Positions 5,971 to 11,404 of a DNA stretch of 11,404 bases are shown here, one piece after another. A model generated the notes under the pieces. The model worked only from the letters and a program-made list of their open reading frames with translations. It did not search any database and was not told where the DNA came from. Position 1 is the stretch's first letter; each line of letters begins with the position of its first letter. The stretch comes from Lachnospiraceae bacterium (GTDB taxonomy: Bacteria; Bacillota; Clostridia; Lachnospirales; Lachnospiraceae): the NCBI GenBank assembly GCA_014804225.1, contig JAAVAF010000010.1, forward strand, positions 8,211 through 19,614, written 5' to 3'. The translations under genes were made by a program, and so were the position numbers.

Positions 5971-6600
5971 TTACTTGTCCTTTTTATAATCGACTGCACG
6001 CCTTAACTTTGCTTTGAGTCTTTGCAACGCATTGTCGGTTGATTTTTCGTCCCTTGCAAGCACCTTTGCAATCTGCGAATAGCTCATGCCCGTAATATAT
6101 AAATCAAGCACCTGTTTCTCAAAGCTACTAAGCTCCTTTTCGATAATAGACTCTATGTGCGCCACATTTTCCTTATCGATAAAAAGTTTTTCAGGGTCTG
6201 TTTCGACCTCGGAGGCAAGTATATTCACAAGCTCCATGCCTTTCTCCCCGCCCTCCGGTTCCGCGCTTGCATACAGTGATATGTATGTGTTTAACGGCGT
6301 ATGCTTTTCTCTGCGAGATGCCTGTACCGCATTATACATCTGCCTTGATATGCACAAATCCGCAAAGGTATAAAAATTCGCATCACGTCCTGCGTCATAA
6401 TCCCTGACTGCCTTAAAAAGCCCAATCATGCCCTCCTGAATGAGATCGTCACCATCCGCTCCTAAAATATACATGGAACGAGCCTTCTTCCGCACAAGAT
6501 TTTTATACTTGTCCATAATAAAATCTGTTATCTCATGCTCGCCTTGCCGCAGCCTGTCAATCAGCTCCTCATCCGAAATTCCTTTATAGTTCTCTAACAT
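5971..6600 (-). CDS. sigH: RNA polymerase sporulation sigma factor SigH
   Basis: A 209-residue sigma-70-family factor, close to the usual SigH length (about 210-220). In Bacillus and clostridia SigH directs early sporulation and stationary-phase genes such as spo0A. Region 2 is at about 47-95: 'GADGDDLIQEGMIGLFKAV' for core binding, then 'FYTFADLCISRQMYNAVQ' for the -10 contact. Region 4 is at about 155-203, with 'LSSFEKQVLDLYITGMSYS' and a helix-turn-helix reading 'QIAKVLARDEKSTDNALQRL'. The position after cysE-cysS-mrnC-rlmB is the conserved one, which supports SigH over another small sigma factor. The start has GGGGG 5 bases upstream (6606-6610). It lies 27 bases after rlmB with a hairpin in between, so any promoter of its own would have to lie inside rlmB. 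The rpmG-secE-nusG genes that follow sigH in B. subtilis are not here. Confidence 0.95.
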   Translation of the reverse strand: MLENYKGISDEELIDRLRQGEHEITDFIMDKYKNLVRKKARSMYILGADGDDLIQEGMIGLFKAVRDYDAGRDANFYTFADLCISRQMYNAVQASRREKHTPLNTYISLYASAEPEGGEKGMELVNILASEVETDPEKLFIDKENVAHIESIIEKELSSFEKQVLDLYITGMSYSQIAKVLARDEKSTDNALQRLKAKLRRAVDYKKDK

Positions 6601-6611
6601 TTCGTCCCCCG

Positions 6612-6639
6612 TAAGAAAGAATGTCTTTTATGACATTCT
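6612..6639 (-). terminator. Hairpin across the rlmB stop codon, weak terminator or attenuator before sigH
   Basis: A perfect 8-base-pair inverted repeat AGAATGTC/GACATTCT (6618-6625 and 6632-6639) has a 6-base loop that contains most of the rlmB stop codon. On the minus strand it runs into TTCTTA (6612-6617), a short U-rich tail. The structure is plain, but the stem is GC-poor and the tail broken. It is better seen as a partial terminator or RNA-processing or stability element than as a full stop. Confidence 0.35.
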
Positions 6640-7368
6640 CTGTCTGACAATCTCATAGGCAAGTACCCCCGCCGCCACGGAAGCATTGAGCGAGTCAATA
6701 TCACCCTTCATGGGTATTGAAGCAACAAAATCGCACCGTTCCTTCACAAGCCGCCCGACACCATCGCCCTCACTTCCAATCACAAGTCCGATCGAGCCTT
6801 TCAAGTCAAGATCATACATCGTGGTACCGGTCATATCCGCGCACACAAACCACATGCCCTCTTTCTTAAGCGCCTCTATTGTAGCCGCAATATTTGTGAC
6901 TCTTGCAACGGGTGTGTAGTTAATCGCACCGGCAGATGTTTTTGCCACAGTCGCGGTAAGTCCTACTGCACGGTTTTTCGGAATAATGACTCCATGTGCG
7001 CCCGCAAGATTTGCAGTTCTTATAATCGCCCCTAAATTATGCGGATCCGCAATATTATCAAGTAAAAAGACAAATGGCGGCTCATTCTTTTCCCTCGCCG
7101 CTGCAAGAATATCCTCCACTTGCGCGTACTCATATGCCGCCGCGTAAGCGATTACACCTTGATGTTTTCCCGTTTCGCTCATTTGATCCAGACGCTCGCT
7201 TGACACAAATTTCACAATCGTATCATGCTTCTTTGCCTCCCGCTTAATGGTCTGAATCGGTCCGTCCTGCACCCCATCCAATATAAAAAGCTTGTCAATC
7301 GGCTTTCCCGAACGAAATGCCTCTATTACGGCATTTCGGCCCTCTATTGTAAATTCTTCGTATCTCAT
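6628..7368 (-). CDS. rlmB: 23S rRNA (guanosine-2251-2'-O)-methyltransferase RlmB (TrmH/SpoU family)
   Basis: A 246-residue SPOUT methyltransferase that puts a 2'-O-methyl group on a guanosine of the 23S rRNA peptidyl-transferase loop, using S-adenosylmethionine. The N-terminal substrate-binding domain (about 1-75) opens with 'EEFTIEGRNAVIEA'. The three SpoU motifs are 'LLDNIADPHNLGAIIRTA' (about 102-119), 'GLVIGSEGDGVGRLV' and 'SLNASVAAGVLAYE'. The knot domain is complete. The frame also has an ATG at 7380 that overlaps the mrnC stop as TAATG but lacks a ribosome site. ATG at 7368 has GGAG (7375-7378) 6 bases before it and is preferred. The gene lies between mrnC and sigH as in other Firmicutes. 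The exact target base is taken from the family, not shown here. Confidence 0.94.
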   Translation of the reverse strand: MRYEEFTIEGRNAVIEAFRSGKPIDKLFILDGVQDGPIQTIKREAKKHDTIVKFVSSERLDQMSETGKHQGVIAYAAAYEYAQVEDILAAAREKNEPPFVFLLDNIADPHNLGAIIRTANLAGAHGVIIPKNRAVGLTATVAKTSAGAINYTPVARVTNIAATIEALKKEGMWFVCADMTGTTMYDLDLKGSIGLVIGSEGDGVGRLVKERCDFVASIPMKGDIDSLNASVAAGVLAYEIVRQRMS

Positions 7369-7374
7369 GATATT

Positions 7375-7378
7375 CTCC
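7375..7378 (-). promoter_or_regulatory. Ribosome binding site that sets the rlmB start
   Basis: GGAG on the minus strand lies 6 bases before ATG at 7368. It overlaps the alternative ATG at 7380, so the two starts exclude each other; the later one is favoured. Confidence 0.65.
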
Positions 7379-7379
7379 A

Positions 7380-7811
7380 TTATAAGTCAATTTTCAAAAG
7401 CGCTAAAGCATCCTTGATAATCGCAATCATCCGCTCTGTATCGTCTTTTAGAAAAAGGTAGCCGCAGAGCGCTTCAAACCCTGTCGCTTTCCTGTAATCC
7501 GAAAGACTCGCATTCTTTGCCGAGGAATTAATCTTTGTATTTTTCCCGCGCCTATAAATATTACGCTCCTCTTCACTTAACTGCTCATAAACTGCCTCAA
7601 TCATTTTTGCCTGTGTTTCGGCGCGAACAATCTTTGTGGTGCGTTTATGCAGTGTCTGTGGCGCACACTGTCCTTTCTCCACAATCAGCGTCCTAATGAT
7701 AATCTCAAACACCGCATCGCCGATATAGGCAAATGTAAGCGGAGAATAGGTGTTGATGTCCGCAGCCTCCGCGTCAAACACCGCATGTATTTCTGAACGT
7801 AGATCTCTCAT
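7380..7811 (-). CDS. mrnC: Mini-ribonuclease III (23S rRNA maturation)
   Basis: A 143-residue RNase III-like nuclease without a double-stranded-RNA-binding domain, as is normal for MrnC. It trims the ends of 23S precursor rRNA, a step helped by ribosomal protein L3 in B. subtilis. The signature 'FAYIGDAVFE' (27-36) carries the catalytic Asp32, and 'ATGFEALCGYLFL' (109-121) carries the conserved Glu113. The middle part 'LHKRTTKIVRAETQAKMI' and 'RRGKNTKINSSAKNASLSDYR' is typical. Its start lies 10 bases after the cysS stop codon, and the TGA of cysS is part of the sequence TGAGGTT that serves as ribosome site, suggesting translational coupling. The cysS-mrnC pair is a conserved Firmicute arrangement. 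Confidence 0.95.
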   Translation of the reverse strand: MRDLRSEIHAVFDAEAADINTYSPLTFAYIGDAVFEIIIRTLIVEKGQCAPQTLHKRTTKIVRAETQAKMIEAVYEQLSEEERNIYRRGKNTKINSSAKNASLSDYRKATGFEALCGYLFLKDDTERMIAIIKDALALLKIDL

Positions 7812-7821
7812 GGAACCAACC

Positions 7822-9246
7822 TCAATTTATCTTTTTCCACTTTACGCCTTCGCGTGTATCCTCTAACGCAATTCCTTTTTCTAACAATTCATTTCGAATC
7901 GCGTCTGCCTTTGCAAAATCCTTTTCCTTCTTTGCCGCCTTGCGCTCCTCAATCTTTGCAAGTACATACGCCTCAAGTTCCGCATCGACTGTCGTTTCCG
8001 CCTCCTTCGCGGCGTGCGCCGTCGTAAGTTCAAGCGAAAGCACCTCGTCAAAGCTCTCCGCAAGCGCATATTTCGTTGCATCCGACATCTCGTCCTTGAG
8101 CATATCGTAAAGCACCGTGATTGCCATAGAGGAATTTAAATCATCGCAAAGCGCCTCCTCAAATTTCTCTCTGTACAGGACAAATTTATCCTTGTCAATC
8201 GCACCTTCCTTATCAAGTGTTCCGATTTTTTTCACAAGCTTGTCATATGCACCACTCATGTTGTCAAGCACTTCGTAAGAAAACTCCAACGGTTTTCTGT
8301 AATGTGACTGTAAACAGAAAAAACGATAAACAAGCGGGTTATAATTTTTTGACTCCAACAGCGATACGGTCAAAAAATCACCCTTTGACTTGCTCATTTT
8401 CCCCGACTTATCATTCAAATGATGCACATGGAACCAATAATTACACCACTTATGTCCCACATAAGCCTCACTCTGTGCAATCTCATTGGTGTGGTGCGGG
8501 AAAATATTATCCACACCGCCACAGTGAATATCCATATACTCGCCCAAATGCTTCATACTGATGCACGAGCACTCAATATGCCATCCGGGATATCCCACGC
8601 CCCACGGACTGTCCCATTTAAGCTCTTGTGAATCAAATTTCGACTTCGTAAACCAAAGTACAAAATCACTCTTATTTTTTTTGTTGGAATCCTCCTCCAC
8701 ATCATCGCGCACGCCGACTAAAAGCTCCTTCTCACTCTGGCTCGAAAATACATAATAATCGGCAAGCTTTGACGTGTCAAAATAAATATTTCCGCCGCTC
8801 TCATAGGCATACCCTTTTTCCAACAATACCGTTATCATATGAATAAATTCGGAAATACAGTTTGTTGCAGGCTCCACCACATCGGGTGTCTTGATATTGA
8901 GCTTTTTGCAGTCGCTGAAGAATGCGTCTGTATAAAACTTTGCAATCTCCATCACCGACTTATGCTCTCTTTTTGCCCCCGCAAGCATCTTATCCTCGCC
9001 TGTATCCGCGTCGCTTGAAAGATGCCCCACGTCGGTAATATTCATAACACGCTTTACATCATATCCAATGTAACGCAGCGTTTTCTCAAGCAAATCCTCC
9101 ATGATATAACTTCTCAAATTGCCGATGTGCGCAAAATGATAAACAGTCGGACCGCACGTATACATTCCGACTTTTCCGTCCTCATTTGGGATAAACTGCT
9201 CTACCTTTCTGGTCAGTGTATTGTAAAAGGATAATTTATTTTCCAT
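7822..9246 (-). CDS. cysS: Cysteinyl-tRNA synthetase
   Basis: A 474-residue class Ia synthetase that joins cysteine to tRNA-Cys. Nucleotide-binding signatures are 'HFAHIGN' (37-43, the HIGH motif) and 'KMSKS' (283-287). The zinc ligands expected from E. coli CysRS are all present: Cys31, Cys226 in 'HIECSC', His251 and Glu255 in 'FPHHTNEIAQSE'. The C-terminal part holds the tRNA-binding helical bundle and the short tail 'RNELLEKGIALEDTREGVKW'. The frame is open to a GTG at 9261, but ATG at 9246 with GGAGG 5 bases upstream gives the family's normal start 'MENKLSFYNT'. Upstream cysE makes the cysteine precursor. I see no T-box leader before cysE or cysS, so tRNA-Cys sensing, if present, would lie upstream of the whole operon. 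Confidence 0.97.
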   Translation of the reverse strand: MENKLSFYNTLTRKVEQFIPNEDGKVGMYTCGPTVYHFAHIGNLRSYIMEDLLEKTLRYIGYDVKRVMNITDVGHLSSDADTGEDKMLAGAKREHKSVMEIAKFYTDAFFSDCKKLNIKTPDVVEPATNCISEFIHMITVLLEKGYAYESGGNIYFDTSKLADYYVFSSQSEKELLVGVRDDVEEDSNKKNKSDFVLWFTKSKFDSQELKWDSPWGVGYPGWHIECSCISMKHLGEYMDIHCGGVDNIFPHHTNEIAQSEAYVGHKWCNYWFHVHHLNDKSGKMSKSKGDFLTVSLLESKNYNPLVYRFFCLQSHYRKPLEFSYEVLDNMSGAYDKLVKKIGTLDKEGAIDKDKFVLYREKFEEALCDDLNSSMAITVLYDMLKDEMSDATKYALAESFDEVLSLELTTAHAAKEAETTVDAELEAYVLAKIEERKAAKKEKDFAKADAIRNELLEKGIALEDTREGVKWKKIN

Positions 9247-9251
9247 TTCTG

Positions 9252-9256
9252 CCTCC
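9252..9256 (-). promoter_or_regulatory. Ribosome binding site that sets the cysS start
   Basis: GGAGG on the minus strand, 5 bases before ATG at 9246. The longer reading that starts with GTG at 9261 would run through this site and is unlikely. Confidence 0.8.
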
Positions 9257-9294
9257 AACACTCTTTGTATTTTCGTATCTGTTTTGTACTTTTC

Positions 9295-9987
9295 TTATTC
9301 TGTAGGCGCCTCTTTATTTTCAAGCTGTTTTTTTAGAAGCTTCATCTGATTTTCAAGCTCGATCACACGGTTTGCCATCTCTGAATTTTCGCGCTGCAGC
9401 GCTTTGATGTCCTCATTTACCGGATCGGGAAGATCAACCTGATTCATTTCCTCGCGTACTAACTTCTGATTGTTGCGCCTTACCACTCTTCCCGGAACGC
9501 CGACCACCGTACAGTTTGGCGGAACCTCCTCGATCACCACGCTTCCCGCGCCAACCTTAGAGTTTTCCCCCACCTTAAACGAACCGATAATCTTTGCACC
9601 GGCACTGATCATTACATTATCGCCGATTGTCGGGTGACGCTTTCCGTGCTCTTTTCCCGTACCGCCAAGCGTCACACCCTGATAAAGCGTAACATTATTG
9701 CCTACGACCGCCGTTTCACCGATAATCACGCCGTTTCCATGGTCAATAAAAAAGTTTTCTCCAATCTCAGCTCCGGGGTGTATCTCAATCCCCGTCTTTC
9801 GAACCGCACGCTGCGAAATCCACCTTGCCCAAAAATAGTGACCACTTTTATAAAGTTTATGTGCCACCCGATAATGGAGCATCACCTTAAAACTTGGGTA
9901 AAGAAAAACCTCCATATTTGAGTGAATTGCGGGATCGCGTTCTCTGATGACCCTTATTTCGTTTTTGATACTTTTAATCAATCCCAT
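9295..9987 (-). CDS. cysE: Serine O-acetyltransferase (CysE/EpsC)
   Basis: A 230-residue cytoplasmic enzyme that makes O-acetylserine from serine and acetyl-CoA, the first step of cysteine synthesis. The N-terminal helical part (1-60) precedes a left-handed beta-helix of hexapeptide repeats (about 66-170). Active-site elements are 'FFIDHGNGVIIGETAVVG' (79-96, with Asp82 and His83) and 'GGTGKEHGKRHPTIGD' (108-123, with His118). The core ends with 'VVGVPGRVV'. After the core comes about 55 residues that includes a charged heptad-like coiled coil (about 192-225) ending APTE. The terminal isoleucine used by E. coli CysE to dock on CysK is absent. It starts 28 bases after deoD with AAGGA 7 bases upstream, and stops 48 bases before cysS. 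Confidence 0.95.
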   Translation of the reverse strand: MGLIKSIKNEIRVIRERDPAIHSNMEVFLYPSFKVMLHYRVAHKLYKSGHYFWARWISQRAVRKTGIEIHPGAEIGENFFIDHGNGVIIGETAVVGNNVTLYQGVTLGGTGKEHGKRHPTIGDNVMISAGAKIIGSFKVGENSKVGAGSVVIEEVPPNCTVVGVPGRVVRRNNQKLVREEMNQVDLPDPVNEDIKALQRENSEMANRVIELENQMKLLKKQLENKEAPTE

Positions 9988-10015
9988 TTTTATGTCCTTT
10001 TATTGTTTTGTCATA

Positions 10016-10741
10016 TCATTTTTCAAGTTGAACTGCTGTGTTAAGAGCAATCTCCATCATCTGTGTAAAGGAATTCTGTCTTTCCTCCGCCGTCGTTTCC
10101 TCTCCTGTCACTAAACTGTCGGAAACCGTGAGAATTGCAAGCGCATTCTTGCCGCAGCGTGCCGCATTCATGTAAAGCGCTGCTGCCTCCATCTCCACGC
10201 AAAGTACTCCCATCTTCTGCCACCCTGCGTTTGCGTCTTTGCTGTCATTATAAAACACATCCGAGGAAAGCACATTTCCCACATGGTAATTGGCCCCTAC
10301 AGCTTCTGCCTGTAAAATAGCCTCTTTCATTAAAGGATAGCTTGCAATTGGCGCAAACGTGCCGCCAAGGTCGTACTGGCTTGCATAATTGGAATTGGTG
10401 CACGCACCCATACCGATTACAATATCGCGCACGTGTACCTTCTCCTGTAACGCACCCGTAGAACCGATGCGCATAATATTATCCACACCAAAGAAATGGA
10501 AAAGTTCATAGGTGTAAATACCCGTTGTCGGCATTCCCATGCCGCTTGCCATAACGCTCACTTTCGTCCCTTTATAAGTTCCCGTATAACCTTGAATTCC
10601 TCTGATATTGTTTACAAGCTGCGCGTTCTCCAAAAAATTCTCCGCGATAAACTTTGAGCGCAGCGGATCACCCGGCATCAGAACCGTCTTTCCAAAAGCA
10701 TTCTCCTCTGCACTAATATGCGGTGTTGTCACAAGTGCCAT
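10016..10741 (-). CDS. deoD: DeoD-type purine nucleoside phosphorylase
   Basis: A 241-residue cytoplasmic enzyme that splits purine (deoxy)ribonucleosides with phosphate to free base and (deoxy)ribose-1-phosphate in purine salvage. Numbering is offset by four from E. coli DeoD and the key residues are all present: His8, Arg28 in 'MPGDPLRSK', Arg47, Arg91 and Ser94 in 'RIGSTGA', Met184 and Glu185 in 'CVEMEAAALY', and the purine-binding Asp208 and Arg221 in 'VSDSLVTGEETTAEERQ'. The hexameric class is therefore clear. The position after the motif Asp is Ser where E. coli has His. The start has a strong AAAGGAGG 9 bases upstream. The gene sits 21 bases after the acetyltransferase gene and 28 bases before cysE. 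This place is occupied by other genes in B. subtilis, where gltX precedes cysE. Confidence 0.96.
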   Translation of the reverse strand: MALVTTPHISAEENAFGKTVLMPGDPLRSKFIAENFLENAQLVNNIRGIQGYTGTYKGTKVSVMASGMGMPTTGIYTYELFHFFGVDNIMRIGSTGALQEKVHVRDIVIGMGACTNSNYASQYDLGGTFAPIASYPLMKEAILQAEAVGANYHVGNVLSSDVFYNDSKDANAGWQKMGVLCVEMEAAALYMNAARCGKNALAILTVSDSLVTGEETTAEERQNSFTQMMEIALNTAVQLEK

Positions 10742-10762
10742 ATCACATTTCCTCCTTTTGTC

Positions 10763-11404
10763 TTATCGCTCTCTGATCCATGCTGGACCGGATAGGTATA
10801 TACTATCAAATTTCCTGTTTTGTTTCAATGTTTGGTACTGAAAAAGAAATGCCGTAAACGCTCCGATATCGGTCGTCACCTCGGGACGCATGGAAGGATT
10901 ATCCTCCTCGTTTTCCATCTGCGCCACGCGCTCCATATAGCTGCCGCTTTTATTGATATACCAGATAAAAAGTCCGTCGTTTTGTGCAATTTCTTCATCC
11001 TTTATGCGGATTGCAATTGTAATTTTACCGTCACCGGCTACATATTTTAAAAACTCCGGCAAATGAACAATCCTTGCCATAGCATATGGTTTTTTCTCTG
11101 CCGATGTGTCAAAATAGTTTTTCAGATCTGCCTCATCTGCAAATACCGCCTCCCATACAAAGCCACCGCATTCGGCAAAATACCCTGTAATCTCGCCGTC
11201 TCGAGTCATTCTGTAAAGCCCGCCGCCTTTTTCTTCGAGTCTTTTTTGAAGCGCTTCATAATATGCCGTACTTCTTATGATAAAAAAGCCGTACCGCTTA
11301 CAAAGCGTGGCGTTCACAAAATTTGCAAGACCGGGCATCATACTTTTGTCCACTGGCTCCCATTCCGATTGGGTGGAAAGTATCTCTTTGTTTTTTAACA
11401 CAAT
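10763..11404 (-). CDS. Eis-like GNAT N-acetyltransferase with SCP2-type C-terminal domain, C-terminal part
   Basis: The gene is cut at the right edge: 214 codons are visible and the frame stays open to the end of the window. A GTG at 11401 is in frame, but the segment starts mid-domain, so it is not a credible start. The visible part carries a GNAT-like half ('YYEALQKRLEEKGGGLYRMT', then 'DGEITGYFAECGGFVWEAVF'). A hinge reading 'AMARIVHLPEFLKYV' leads to a sterol-carrier-protein-like fold, with 'ITIAIRIKDEEIAQNDGLF' and the typical C-terminus with hydrophobic residues. This order matches the Eis family, usually about 400 residues, which acetylates amines using acetyl-CoA. The substrate is unknown. 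It is the first visible gene of the run into deoD. Confidence 0.75.
   Translation of the reverse strand: MVLKNKEILSTQSEWEPVDKSMMPGLANFVNATLCKRYGFFIIRSTAYYEALQKRLEEKGGGLYRMTRDGEITGYFAECGGFVWEAVFADEADLKNYFDTSAEKKPYAMARIVHLPEFLKYVAGDGKITIAIRIKDEEIAQNDGLFIWYINKSGSYMERVAQMENEEDNPSMRPEVTTDIGAFTAFLFQYQTLKQNRKFDSIYLSGPAWIRER

Noticed and set aside
8261..8512. 'HHTNEIAQSE' in CysS instead of the common 'HHENEIAQSE'
   Set aside because: The changed residue is not one of the zinc ligands, and all four ligands and both nucleotide motifs are intact, so the enzyme should be normal.
1..11404. CRISPR array, tRNA, rRNA, insertion sequence or prophage genes
   Set aside because: No regularly spaced repeats, no clover-leaf-like gene, no transposase or phage motif, and no terminal inverted repeats were seen on either strand.

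Overview
The window reads as a piece of a chromosome from an anaerobic, low-to-mid GC Firmicute, most likely a clostridium of the Lachnospiraceae type. The reasons are the block cysE-cysS-mrnC-rlmB-sigH in the order known from Bacillus and clostridia, a SigH sporulation sigma factor, strong GGAGG-type ribosome binding sites, and an accessory part rich in GHKL/LytTR, TetR and lipoprotein genes. This assignment is inference from gene content. Every gene I accept is on the minus strand, so transcription runs from the right end to the left end. I see no rRNA, tRNA, CRISPR array, insertion sequence or phage gene.

Right half (about 11404 to 5971), housekeeping. From the right edge there is the C-terminal part of an Eis-like GNAT/SCP2 acetyltransferase (cut by the window), deoD (purine nucleoside phosphorylase), cysE (serine acetyltransferase), cysS (cysteinyl-tRNA synthetase), mrnC (Mini-RNase III), rlmB (23S rRNA Gm2251 methyltransferase) and sigH. 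Gaps are 10 to 50 bases and no strong terminator lies between them, so they look like one operon. It joins cysteine synthesis and charging, 23S rRNA maturation and modification, and the stationary-phase sigma factor. Compared with B. subtilis, yacP (rae1) is absent between rlmB and sigH. A small hairpin sits across the rlmB stop codon just upstream of sigH.

Left half (5929 to 1), accessory. Directly behind sigH are an alpha/beta-hydrolase (esterase/acetylesterase type) and a large lipoprotein of the ABC sugar-binding family with no permease genes beside it. An AT-rich 153-base gap follows, holding a terminator-like inverted repeat and a plausible promoter. Then comes a two-gene unit, a DUF6508-like small protein and a TetR repressor, closed by a very clear intrinsic terminator. 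Next is a two-component pair: a LytTR response regulator and a GHKL histidine kinase of the AgrC/AgrA class. Last, at the left edge, is the start of a small SMI1/KNR4 (SUKH)-like protein that begins with TTG and is cut by the window.

The most interesting non-coding signal is a pair of 12-base direct repeats (11 of 12 identical) at an exact 21-base pitch. It lies at the end of the kinase gene, just upstream of a promoter-like site for the SUKH-like gene. Pairs of direct repeats two helical turns apart are how LytTR regulators bind, so the neighbouring LytTR regulator may control this gene. This is a testable inference. Several ribosome binding sites move the start codon inside the longest open frame; the starts given here use them.
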